A stretch of DNA of 18,463 bases from Planctomycetota bacterium. GTDB lineage: Bacteria > Planctomycetota > Planctomycetia > Pirellulales > Pirellulaceae. The position numbers and the translations under genes are program-made. The notes below the pieces were generated by a model. That model ran no database searches. It had not been told where the DNA came from and worked only from the letters and a program-made list of their open reading frames with translations. This document shows positions 10,101 through 14,200 of the stretch, piece by piece; within the stretch, counting starts at the first letter, position 1, and each line of letters starts with the position of its first letter. The stretch covers positions 1 to 18,463 of the forward strand of contig JAPLNJ010000662.1 in NCBI GenBank assembly GCA_026692885.1, written 5' to 3'.

Positions 10101-10287
10101 ACTGGAGATCGTTCAGCAGATCCTGGGCGTCGATGTACCCATTGCCGTTCTTGTCTGCCACCAACAACGCGTTGGCCGCATCGTTCAGGTCGTAAAACGT
10201 GATTCGCCCGTCGGCATCGGTGTCCACCAGCTTCGACTTGAGCCCCTCCGGAATCTCGCCCTGGTTGAGCCAGATATTCAGGTACAA
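1156..10287 (-). CDS. Gene A main ORF: giant mosaic subtilase with beta-propellers, SdrD_B, cohesin-like and dockerin modules (5'-frameshifted)
   Basis: A 3043-codon frame that opens at a TTG codon (residues MYLN), which is not a natural start: the native N-terminus is the separate ORF 10844-10278. Order by residue: peptidase S8 with catalytic His in GHGTHVAG (~100), oxyanion Asn in AAAGNG (~200) and Ser in GTSMAAPHVAG (~273), with EF-hand-like acidic loops (~20-65) before the His; CSLREA-type motif (CTLRAAIQEAN) and beta-helix (~465-713); seven TolB/PD40-like repeats (~713-1121); remaining helix and a LGPLQDNGGPT anchor-type block (to ~1260); SdrD_B-like 1, interrupted by seven more TolB-like repeats (~1263-1800); SdrD_B-like 2 and 3; seven FG-GAP/VCBS repeats (~2030-2383); Ig-like domain; cohesin-like (~2526-2666); dockerin pair; second cohesin-like; C-terminal type I dockerin (~2927-2993). 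The catalytic Asp is lost by a 106-bp deletion. It was probably an exported, calcium-dependent, surface or cell-cell interaction protein; substrate unknown. Confidence 0.9.
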   Translation of the reverse strand: MYLNIWLNQGEIPEGLKSKLVDTDADGRITFYDLNDAANALLVADKNGNGYIDAQDLLNDLQWGDGLDTDKNGFVDDLFGWNFRAASDESFAPNDPRDVLGHGTHVAGTIGAIGNNGRGVSGINWRSSLMALKFLDSSNQGLISDAVLAVNYATMMRTEHGENVRVLNASWGQSGGYSAALRTAITTAGDAGLLFVAAAGNGNILGQGIDIDAEPFFPASYDLDNILTVAATGSHDELARFSNYGGTAVDLAAPGVGVLSTLPGGRYGTSNGTSMAAPHVAGVAALVWAEVPDATLAEVRQALLGSAEPLPELLRRTVVGGRLNARRALDSNAFAPRAHLVSAANITTAGGTENLITVRYIDRHGIDVATLDSADLVVARQWGAQESFSVTLMPESLVVSPDGHETTATYRLAAPDGTWDALDYGRYVVSMLQEQVRNVYGLSVPPSGFGEFSVWIADASVLYVDTLEDAVDANVGDGVCAAASGVCTLRAAIQEANAATPATRTIVLDSGTYRLSLPPVPDIAMPFPTTVPGGSTPTSSPPWSNEASGDLDVMGDITIVGDEARTSTIDAGGLDRVFKVHPGARLVLRRTGVTGGASPGGQDGGGILTAGTLQLDTSLVAGNSASGAGGGIAVWGGSTHILASTISDNRAAGKGGGLLACNQAVLDVTGSTIARNVAPTDGGGIFVWFDAQADVKNSTISGNESFDSTVSWTDALGQRLPTVTSRNRPNGHPSLSADGRFVAFTSGNSNGGDVFVFDRQSDSVERVSVANDGTAANGQSHDPSISADGRFVAFWSDAGNLVPNDRNGWEDVFVYDRVEHTVELVSVANDGTQANRDSRNPSISADGRFVAFWSSASNLIAGDTTNGGVFVVDRKNASIERISVAADGTPGDGWSQDPSISADGRFVAFQSYAANLVPGDTNDEADVFVYDRQNHTIERVSLASDGTAGNGNSGSPSISADGAYVEFVSRASNLVPGDKNGLEDVFVYSRQTHTVERISVSSDGTEGNSYSGEYGARVGLSADGRFVAFESMASNLVPGDTNGNRDIFVFDRQERTIERTIADSGTQGNGSSDSASLSADGRFIAFASDASNLVYSDSNAQTDVFIYDRQDRDLESATIGDVHPIRLESVTVAENQSQYAVAGAVVTHNSLFVRNTAPDRLHPHVDLGPGTISMGFNVASSSGVPPSTSDRVVGNSNSWLGPLQDNGGPTWTHALQFGSPAADAGDPAQFPATDQRGIARPKEGDGLREADPDVGACESYYAGIRGTLYQDLDRDGERDANEPGLPDHFAYLDVNRDGNYAVGESLAQSTRDDPLTPAVVEQGLFSFQGLAPDHYFVAPVVPPGWSRTQTRIERVSVASDGTEAFGSSSGQDQASLKRPSLSADGRFVAFESEASNLVPGDTNGVSDVFVYDRQSRTIERVSVGTDGTQGNYRSRHPALSADGRFVAFASDATSLIPGMYMSGNLFVYDRQNRSLELVGESGSRTYAEYATISADGRFVAFESLSPDLLWSPDRLPLDTNNGPDVFVYDRQNRSLERVSVASDGTEGSCSTSECWNVGQSYVKDTPPAISADGRFVAFQSFWDNLVPGDSNGFIDVFVHDRQTHTTERVSVASDGTEGNYFSFGPSISGDGRYVAFRSFASNLVEDPNGLSTGIYIVDRQDGNVELAGWAGDFVSPYYYYDLLFSISADARFIAFTSATSNLVPGDTNAMRDVFIYDRQNQSFERMSVTHDGEQGNLDSYYPTLSADGRRVAFASSAWNLAARDTNGVSDVFVVVNSRAVAADAESVTLLAGQVLSHVDFGLLPDPGEIRGQCFQDLIANGVRDAGEPGQAGCTVYLDVNQNVRFDSGERSVVTDADGSYAFTNLPAEQAYRVGVVVPDRFSLVLPAVDANGVWNVFLPAGGLVNDRDFGLRAGQTGGQFENATLSGRVLQRSGGQGGVERGLEGVTLFLDLNDNGVRDFDEPQTLSANDDPHTSATDETGQYQFEKLGNRPYAVRLLESPFHLQTSPLGNSFAKRTYSLAVPGNPLGSPQDVAIGDFNGDGFPDLATALYDRNAICLLLNDAQGAFASTPFETSLEPQGYGPVAVLAGDFNGQGGVDLAVVNSLSSTVAVLLDFDGMRFTSLQYIVVGVLPQSVASGDLDGDGDLDLIVANEGDNNLSILRNDGHGVFTANAARLPVGNHPFAVVAGDFNEDHRLDLAVADFGTSPQGSDLGDVRVLLAGGNGSFLPAQVACPVGFGPAALVTADLNGDHYLDLAVANFLSDNVTVCRGRGDGTFTVAYTLPGGSGPMDIKAADLEGDEDLDLLVANGKSQQAGILRSRVSQGAFEFETGESFGVANIPGASQISLAVGDLDGNGTVDLALANSQENSVSVRMNTLVGGTYRVALTGTEVVNGLDFGLQLIDTTLKVSSCTPTGTGFVARFNWDLAAGVLNLVDQGGTLGPADVTVVGATVGEVRGSLVVGPGLRTVTFIKTGGVLVPDTYTVTLVSGAKAFRDPAGNLLDGNGDGTAGDDYRTNLTVSAPAANTITVSLPDFVRGYGQPVNLPANDSAAGIPLQLSDGLHVSRVQLTLHYDPSLLGVQAFALSSSLAAAGAQAHFSVVSPGTVTLSVTAPQTFATASGVLTVGSFTAAVPATAFYGAKHVLDIADLHVYDDGPVPAELSAVDDDAIHVAAFFGDASGSRGYNSPDVTLVQRVIGQLNTGFSAYQLADPLLLADITGNAKLQANDTVSLQRLIGQVPVGNVPALPTGITPPTASGADPTIYIPQNLAGSPGDTVTVPVKLLVTEPVGITLSGFDLVLEFDPGQLTVGSAQLGDLLADQGFQGLWTSPTPGVLIYTASSAAGTGILPQGSEGAVVNVAVTLATGAAAGPTRINLRTSFQTTVTGAFDNDLNELQLMPAPSNAADDSVDGLLTIQRVPSDRSPSQNPDQPLDVNNDGAVTALDVLILIDYINRGRPQDASVLYVESGLPVMYADVNGDRWVSAQDVLVVISHLNSRVATGGEAESPATAAWWPLENGEQDEELWGLLAEDRIHRQRLPLPGEVA
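1306..1510 (-). other. C-terminal type I dockerin of gene A
   Basis: Two calcium-loop/helix repeats: DVNNDGAVTALDVLILIDYI and, after a linker, DVNGDRWVSAQDVLVVISHL. The second loop and the tail (DEELWGLLAEDR...) match the isolated fragment at 10868-11131, which shows the two genes shared a 3' end. Confidence 0.85.
2080..2275 (-). other. Internal dockerin-like pair between two cohesin-like domains in gene A
   Basis: GDASGSRGYNSPDVTLVQRV and ADITGNAKLQANDTVSLQRL look like a degenerate dockerin pair. Flanking segments (2290-2710 and 1600-2010) have cohesin-like beta-sandwich patterns such as VQLTLHYDPSLL and GFDLVLEFDPGQLTV. Established dockerin/cohesin pairs bind across proteins; pairing within this chain is only a possibility. 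Confidence 0.6.
3140..4200 (-). repeat. Seven FG-GAP/VCBS repeats (integrin-alpha-type propeller) in gene A
   Basis: Seven units with calcium-loop cores: GDFNGDGFPDL, GDFNGQGGVDL, GDLDGDGDLDL, GDFNEDHRLDL, ADLNGDHYLDL, ADLEGDEDLDL, GDLDGNGTVDL. Seven is the number that closes an integrin-like propeller. The block sits inside the third SdrD_B-like module, before its closing strand (EVVNGLDFG). Confidence 0.85.
4960..6245 (-). repeat. Second seven-unit TolB/PD40-like propeller in gene A
   Basis: Seven units of ~60 residues, each with a core like LSADGRFVAFESEASNLVPG followed by DVFVYDRQ. The block lies between VPPGWSRTQ and SVTLLAGQVLSHVDFG, which together read as one SdrD_B-like module. Confidence 0.85.
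6925..8155 (-). repeat. First seven-unit TolB/PD40-like propeller in gene A
   Basis: Seven units with cores SADGRFVAF or close variants and DVFVYDRQ-type strands. Beta-helix-like sequence occurs on both sides (NSTISGNESF before; VTHNSLFVRNTAPD and LGPLQDNGGPT after). The DNA period is ~175 bp with diverged copies, so the copies are old. Confidence 0.85.
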
Positions 10288-10313
10288 ATCGGGATGCGTG
10301 ACGTCGATGCCCG
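10189..10313. repeat. 125-bp perfect direct repeat of positions 1-125
   Basis: Positions 1-125 and 10189-10313 are identical base for base. The repeat probably continues left of the window. It ends exactly at the 106-bp deletion of gene A; beyond that point A and B differ at about a dozen of the next 80 bases. Recent gene conversion or an assembly join could explain this. Confidence 0.9.
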
Positions 10314-10844
10314 CAAGCCCGTCATCGACGAGAAATCGGGATCGTCCGGCAGCACCTGAGCGGACACGACTTGGTCCGACTCGAACGTCGCCACGTGAGG
10401 GTTCGCGGCCAACGCCGCGCGCGTGATTTCGTCCGGGGCGAAAGAACGCACCAGCACTTGGCCGGGCAGGCCCAGGCCGCGGAGCACCTGGAAGTCGGCT
10501 GCCGCCGTGTCTAACAGTTGCTCGACCTGCTGAACCGAGCTGGCGGTGGCCTCCGCGTTCAAACGGACGATCCAGTTACTGGCCTGCGGCGGCATTGCCA
10601 GCGGACCATAGACGGCGGACGAGGTCCCGGCCGACGCGGTGTTCAGGCCAGCCCCAGGTGCGGGTGCGACGGCGAACCAAGCGGGCGAGACCTGGCCGTA
10701 GTCATCCAGGCCGCTGCCGTTTAGCAGCACGCGCGGCTCGAGCGGTTCCACTCGCAGGAAGCGATACCGCCGATGGCGGCGCGCGGACAGCGTCCAATTC
10801 GCCACGGACAATGTGCTGCGTCTGGCCGATGGGTTGCGTGCCAT
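10278..10844 (-). CDS. Gene A 5' fragment: LEPR-XLL leader and subtilase propeptide, frameshifted
   Basis: 188 residues from ATG 10844-10842, chosen because GGAG lies 8 nt upstream exactly as in gene B; in-frame ATGs further upstream lack this spacing. Residues ~34-42 are EPLEPRVLL, the LEPR-XLL motif. A propeptide-like segment follows (NWIVRL...VLPDDPDF). The native frame ends at MTGL (residue 177, position 10314), where 106 bp present in B are missing. Eleven out-of-frame residues then reach a TGA at 10278. It overlaps the opening of the main ORF by 10 bp in another frame, so the overlap is not translational coupling. The fragment alone would be an exported propeptide without a protease. 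Its start lies only 23 bp after the dockerin remnant's stop. Confidence 0.85.
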   Translation of the reverse strand: MARNPSARRSTLSVANWTLSARRHRRYRFLRVEPLEPRVLLNGSGLDDYGQVSPAWFAVAPAPGAGLNTASAGTSSAVYGPLAMPPQASNWIVRLNAEATASSVQQVEQLLDTAAADFQVLRGLGLPGQVLVRSFAPDEITRAALAANPHVATFESDQVVSAQVLPDDPDFSSMTGLRASTSRIPICT

Positions 10845-10852
10845 GAGATCGT

Positions 10853-10856
10853 CTCC
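10853..10856 (-). promoter_or_regulatory. Ribosome binding site of gene A
   Basis: GGAG, 8 nt before ATG 10844-10842, in the same GGAGACGA context as gene B. This decides the start against the ATG nine codons upstream. Confidence 0.7.
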
Positions 10857-10867
10857 ACTAAAAAGGC

Positions 10868-11131
10868 TCATACCATCTCGCCGGACAGCGGCCAGGGCCG
10901 GCGGTGAACCCGGTCCGCGGCGAGCAAGCCCCACAACTCCTCATCTATCTCTGCGCGATTCTCCCTCGGCCACCTCGGCGCCGTCCTGGGCGGTTCCGCC
11001 TCCCCTGGAGCCACCGCCTGCCCATTTAGGTGGGTAATCACGACCAGCACGTCTTGCGCGCTCACCCGCCGATCCCAGTTCACGTCGGCTGATGTTCCAT
11101 CGTAACCATCAAACGGATGCTGGTAGGTCGT
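10868..11131 (-). pseudogene. Dockerin-tail remnant of a third paralogue (gene C)
   Basis: An 87-codon frame, open from just after a TAA at 11134-11132 to a TGA at 10868, with no good start except an internal GTG. It encodes ADVNWDRRVSAQDVLVV, a dockerin loop and helix, and a tail with DEELWGLLAADR that matches the C-terminus of gene A (DVNGDRWVSAQDVLVV, DEELWGLLAEDR). Only the last dockerin repeat survives; the preceding HPFDGYDG stretch may be a degraded first loop. The position, directly upstream of gene A on the same strand, fits a tandem array A-B-C in which the body of C was lost by deletion or by replacement with the CHAT-containing segment. Isolated expression is unlikely to be meaningful. 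Confidence 0.75.
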
Positions 11132-11191
11132 TTAACCACGACGTGCCGGAGCGTGCCCGACATGCATCCCTCTCGGAAAACGCGCACCGAT

Positions 11192-12247
11192 TCAGCATTC
11201 GATGAGCCAAGACAACCGCCGACAGCAGACGACAAATTGCCGCGCGCAGGCATGCAGGTATTCAATTCTATCTGTCTGCTCTTCTTTCGTAAATCCAGTG
11301 GGGTGGTCCGCTGTCGGGTGGTCCGCAGCTTCACCTTTCAGCACGACAGCTCGGTCAGTAGAAGCACTCTCAACGATGTCGCGGTTCTTTCCTACCTCGA
11401 CGCGCGCGCCGGGGAGCCTTTTGAAGTTCGCTCTGTCAACTGCCCGGCCAACGGACGATGCGATTTGACCAGCCCGCGTCTCACATCCGGCGTCAAGGTT
11501 CGGATCGCCGACCAGCAAGATCCCTGCTGCGGACGTCTCTCGCGGCAGCTGATCGATCAGATCCATCGGTGTGCACAGCCAGATTAACGTGTATCGATCA
11601 ACCAGGTACTTCGACTCTCCACATGGAATCGCGTAAAAGGGAGTGGTTGCAAGAACCCCGTCTGGGACGATGTAGAGTCGCTGAATACCTTCCCCCAATT
11701 GATTCTCGATCGGCTGCCAAAGCACCTCTCTCAGTTGATCGCCTGCTGTCGTTATGTCGACCATCCCATCGCGAGTATCGCGAACGATCTCCAGCAGCTG
11801 TAATCCTCGCTCCTGAACTGTCTCGGTACGAGCTTTGTGCGGGACGAGTGAACTCGTGGCCACCGCGTCAGTGAACGCCTTCACCTTGATCTCCAGTTCG
11901 TCGGCTCCTCCGAGTGATATCTTCGTGGTGCGATAATTCGACCGAATAAGCCATGCAAAGTAACGACGTTGACAAACTGCGAAATGGATGATCGCCTCAT
12001 CTAAGTTAAGAGAACCCCGTAGCCCGTCGGGGCTAGCAGCAAACCGCTCGACCTCAAGCACCGTGGATATCGAAACGTGCCTTGTCAATGATGTCTTCGG
12101 TTCCGGTAAGTTTCCGCGTCCCCAGAATGTTCCCTTTCGCAACACATCGGCGCAGGTGTTTTCCGCAGGCCGGTCGTGTGTCAGTAATCGGCTGGCGTCC
12201 AGGGCGCAGTTGCGTGCCCCGCGTACGTTCCTTTCCGGTCGCACCAA
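11192..12247 (-). CDS. Degenerate, 3'-truncated CHAT-domain (caspase-like) protein
   Basis: A 351-codon frame that opens at TTG 12247; the first ~60 codons do not look like protein, so the true start is probably lost. From ~12075 the sequence fits the CHAT family: LDEAIIHFAVCQRRYFAWLI (opening strands), LYIVPDGVLATTPFYAIP (the hallmark PDG...PF turn), YLVDRYTLIW, ILLVGDPNL, and LPGARVEV before the expected catalytic region. Where the His-Gly motif should be, the frame reads YLHACARQ, and no downstream Ser-Ala-Cys motif follows before the stop. CHAT proteins are caspase-clan proteases, often effectors or signalling partners in bacterial conflict and cell-death systems. Here the His-Cys dyad is absent, so it is probably a pseudogene. 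A short direct repeat encodes DHPTADHPTG. Confidence 0.6.
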   Translation of the reverse strand: MVRPERNVRGARNCALDASRLLTHDRPAENTCADVLRKGTFWGRGNLPEPKTSLTRHVSISTVLEVERFAASPDGLRGSLNLDEAIIHFAVCQRRYFAWLIRSNYRTTKISLGGADELEIKVKAFTDAVATSSLVPHKARTETVQERGLQLLEIVRDTRDGMVDITTAGDQLREVLWQPIENQLGEGIQRLYIVPDGVLATTPFYAIPCGESKYLVDRYTLIWLCTPMDLIDQLPRETSAAGILLVGDPNLDAGCETRAGQIASSVGRAVDRANFKRLPGARVEVGKNRDIVESASTDRAVVLKGEAADHPTADHPTGFTKEEQTDRIEYLHACARQFVVCCRRLSWLIEC

Positions 12248-12570
12248 CCCGGCCGATTTCCCGCCAATCTAGGCCAGGGGCGGTCGAGGGGCAATGAACG
12301 GTTGCTTGCGGGGCGCTGTCGCGCGCCCCGTAGTCCTTCCTTTGCCGGCACGCAAGCGCCGAGCCACCGCCGCAGCGGCGGGCCCCGAAGGTCGCGGTGC
12401 CAAACACGGCTCTCGCAAATCAAAACGCCGAAAACTCGTGGCAGGTCCCGTCTTCGCGACGGGCGTGGACGTTGCATACGGTAGCTCAGTCATTCACCGT
12501 ATTCCACAGCCTGGCCACGCGGCCACGGCGAGCCGAATATACCATGTGCTGCGTCGAGAAGCACGACGGG
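12248..12570. other. Non-coding stretch with GC-rich hairpins
   Basis: No credible gene is seen on either strand. A perfect 8-bp stem with 6-nt loop lies at 12309-12330 (cggggcgc/gcgccccg). Another small stem (cccgtc/gacggg) is near 12450-12466. Neither is followed by a clear T-run, so terminator function is unproven. This is probably decayed sequence upstream of the CHAT remnant. Confidence 0.5.
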
Positions 12571-13119
12571 TTACCTCATTTGTCTGCCACAAAGAACACA
12601 AGAAACCACAAAAATGAACGGCACCTTTTCGTGCCTTCTTGTGTTTTTTGTGGCTATCTTTCCTCGGTCGTCAGGTACGGCCTTCCACCAGCACGAGAGT
12701 GCCGAAGTGACCTGCTTGCTCCACTCTTGCTCGGTGATCGATTGGCCGTAGAACACGACTCGCACGTGGTTGTGGTGCTGCGGCGTGCTGTTGGCCAGGA
12801 GCGTCATCGTCCGTTGAATGCCCCGGCCCAGCGGCGACGGGTCGCTCACGGGCTCCGGCGGCGGAAACTCGCCGGAGCGCGCCCTTGGCTCTGGCGGCGG
12901 CGTGGGGAGTGTCGTGCGGGGCGGGGGCTGCAGGGCCGAGGCGGTGGGGGCCGGTTCAACCGCGGCTTTTTCGGCCGCTGCCCCCACAGCCACGATCGCC
13001 ATTGCTCCGGCCATGAGCACCCACATTCGCTCCCAGAGGCGACCACCGGTACGGCAGTGCGCACACGCCACTTGGACAAGGAGTTCTTTACTCCTCAGCA
13101 TTGATTCACGCGTATTCAT
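12571..13119 (-). CDS. Truncated exported SGNH/GDSL-type hydrolase
   Basis: 182 codons from ATG 13119, with GGAG 6 nt upstream. Residues ~32-50 (MWVLMAGAMAIVAVGAAA) form a signal peptide or membrane anchor. A Pro-rich linker follows (~55-95), then IQRTMTLLANSTPQHHNHVR and VVFYGQSITEQEWSKQV, which match the opening strand and block I of SGNH/GDSL esterases (GQS in place of GDS). The frame leaves the family at ~143 (SCWWKAVPDDRG) and runs into the inverted repeat at 12586-12654, which supplies the last residues and the stop. The rest of the fold, including blocks II-V and the catalytic Asp/His, is missing. Family members are exported carbohydrate-ester or lipid esterases. As it stands the protein cannot be an active hydrolase. 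A separate fragment ends 3 bp upstream. Confidence 0.7.
   Translation of the reverse strand: MNTRESMLRSKELLVQVACAHCRTGGRLWERMWVLMAGAMAIVAVGAAAEKAAVEPAPTASALQPPPRTTLPTPPPEPRARSGEFPPPEPVSDPSPLGRGIQRTMTLLANSTPQHHNHVRVVFYGQSITEQEWSKQVTSALSCWWKAVPDDRGKIATKNTRRHEKVPFIFVVSCVLCGRQMR
12586..12654. repeat. Inverted repeat element of the gccacaaagaacacaag type
   Basis: Arms at 12586-12614 and 12626-12654 (29 nt each, about four mismatches) flank an 11-nt loop. The left arm starts gccacaaagaacacaagaa; the right arm is its near reverse complement. From memory, similar elements recur between planctomycete genes and are often mis-annotated as tiny proteins (KNTRRHEK...). It forms the broken 3' end of the GDSL gene. 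Confidence 0.8.
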
Positions 13120-13122
13120 GGT

Positions 13123-13245
13123 TTACTCCATGACCTGGATATAGCGGGCCTCACCGCGACGGACGTAACGCTCGAGGCTCTGGTACACGTCGTGGAGGAT
13201 CAGCGTGGCTGCGGGGGACTCCGGCGCGAAGGGCAAGCGCGCATC
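13123..13245 (-). pseudogene. 40-residue C-terminal fragment, possibly of an HZS-alpha-like exported protein
   Basis: A protein-like frame runs from DARLPFAPE through ATLILHDVYQSLERYVRRGE to RYIQVME and a TAA 3 bp before the GDSL start. The pattern DVY..L...V.RG....I.V.E resembles a strand-turn segment I associate with hydrazine-synthase-alpha-like planctomycete proteins; this is recollection, not a search result. Upstream of ~13250 the frame stays open but reads as repeat-derived sequence, and no start is evident. I read it as an internal or C-terminal scrap whose stop arose at a rearrangement joint. Confidence 0.4.
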
Positions 13246-13324
13246 GCAAATGGTGCGTTTCGTTCCTGTGCGCCCCTCGCTTGTGCTTCCTGAAGTTGTG
13301 CATTCTGGTCCGTTGCACGAGAAG

Positions 13325-13345
13325 CCCCCGGCGTCAGCCGGCGGG
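13325..13345. repeat. GC-rich hairpin at the broken end of the MFS gene
   Basis: cccccggcgtcagccggcggg folds on itself (ccggc/gccgg core, with ggg/ccc extension over a bulge). The MFS stop codon (13336-13334) lies in its loop, so the truncated protein's last codons come from the repeat. Confidence 0.65.
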
Positions 13346-13945
13346 AGAACTCCGGCCCCTGATGTGCGGGTAGTCTTCGGGTCGGTCGAAGACCAAGAGC
13401 TTGATCAGAATCAGGGGTCCGATGCCGCTGGCAGCGCTGAGGAAGAACACCGGACGCCAGTCGCCGAAAGTGACGGCGAGTTGAGTGGCCAGGATGCTGG
13501 CCCAGGCCGGCGTCAAGATCCACGCCAGCGACAAGAACGCCTGGGCCCGCGCGCGACCCGCCTTGTTGAACCAACGCATCAAGATGCGGGCCGACGGTAC
13601 AAACTCCGTACCGATCAGCAGGCCGAACAGCGCCATCCGGAAGAAGTACTCGGTGGGCGACTTGATCAGCCCCATCCAACCGGCCATCAGCGACCACGCG
13701 ACGATGGAGAACAGCAACAGCCTTTTCGCTCCGAACCGGTCGGTCAACACCCCGGAAATAATCTGCGCGGGCCCGTAGAAAATCATCATCAAGAACGCGC
13801 CCGTGCCGATGTCGGCCGTCGTCAGCCCGATGTCCCCGGCGAAACGCGGCGTCAGCACGGTGGCGATGACCCGGTCCAGATACTGAATGCTGTAGGCCAA
13901 CACGAGCGTGAAGGCCACGCACCAGCGGTAGGGGAAGCGGGTCAT
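13334..13945 (-). CDS. MFS transporter, N-terminal half only
   Basis: 203 codons from ATG 13945, 30 bp after the extended URO-D frame ends and so probably in one operon with it. It has six hydrophobic segments and family motifs: YLDRVIATVLTPRF in TM1-loop, GVLTDRFGAKRLLL (the MFS G-x-L-x-D-R-x-G-x-R loop between TM2 and TM3), FVPSARILMRWF and GDWRPVFFLSAASG near TM6. This resembles anion:cation symporter-type MFS proteins for sugar acids. Full members have 12 TM and ~420 residues. This one ends at DRPEDYPHIRGR, the usual start of the central cytoplasmic loop, then SSPAG and a stop inside a hairpin repeat. No C-terminal half is found downstream. A six-TM half is unlikely to transport alone, so it is probably a truncated pseudogene. 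Confidence 0.8.
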   Translation of the reverse strand: MTRFPYRWCVAFTLVLAYSIQYLDRVIATVLTPRFAGDIGLTTADIGTGAFLMMIFYGPAQIISGVLTDRFGAKRLLLFSIVAWSLMAGWMGLIKSPTEYFFRMALFGLLIGTEFVPSARILMRWFNKAGRARAQAFLSLAWILTPAWASILATQLAVTFGDWRPVFFLSAASGIGPLILIKLLVFDRPEDYPHIRGRSSPAG

Positions 13946-13975
13946 GTTCGTCTGCTTCTGCTCGTGGTCAACAAT

Positions 13976-14200
13976 TCAGTAAGCCCCGAACTCGTACGCT
14001 GCGTCGAACATCGCCAGGATGTTCTCCGGCGGCACGTTCGCTTGAATGTTGTGGATCTGATTGAAGACGTAGCCGCCGCCAGGGCTGAAGATCTTCAGCC
14101 GTTCCTGCACGTGCTCGCGAATCTCCCCAGGCTGGGCGCAGCCGAGTACGCGCTGCGTGTCGCAGCCGCCGCCCCAGAATACCAGCCGGTCGCCGAATTC
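13976..14200 (-). pseudogene. Downstream portion of the URO-D-like gene after the in-frame TAG
   Basis: Directly after the TAG the same frame stays open for 74 codons to TGA 13978-13976 and reads as perfectly typical family sequence: EFGDRLVFWGGGCDTQRVLG, then IFSPGGGYVFNQIHN and PPENILAMFDAAYEFGAY. The Cys of GGGCDTQ aligns with the last zinc ligand of MtaA-type methyltransferases. There are no frameshifts, so only the single stop separates it from the upstream part. There is no start codon with a ribosome site for independent translation. Confidence 0.8.

Noticed and set aside
12309..12330. Rho-independent terminator
   Set aside because: The stem is strong, but no T-run follows on either strand and no intact gene end is adjacent. 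It is kept only as a hairpin in the intergenic note.
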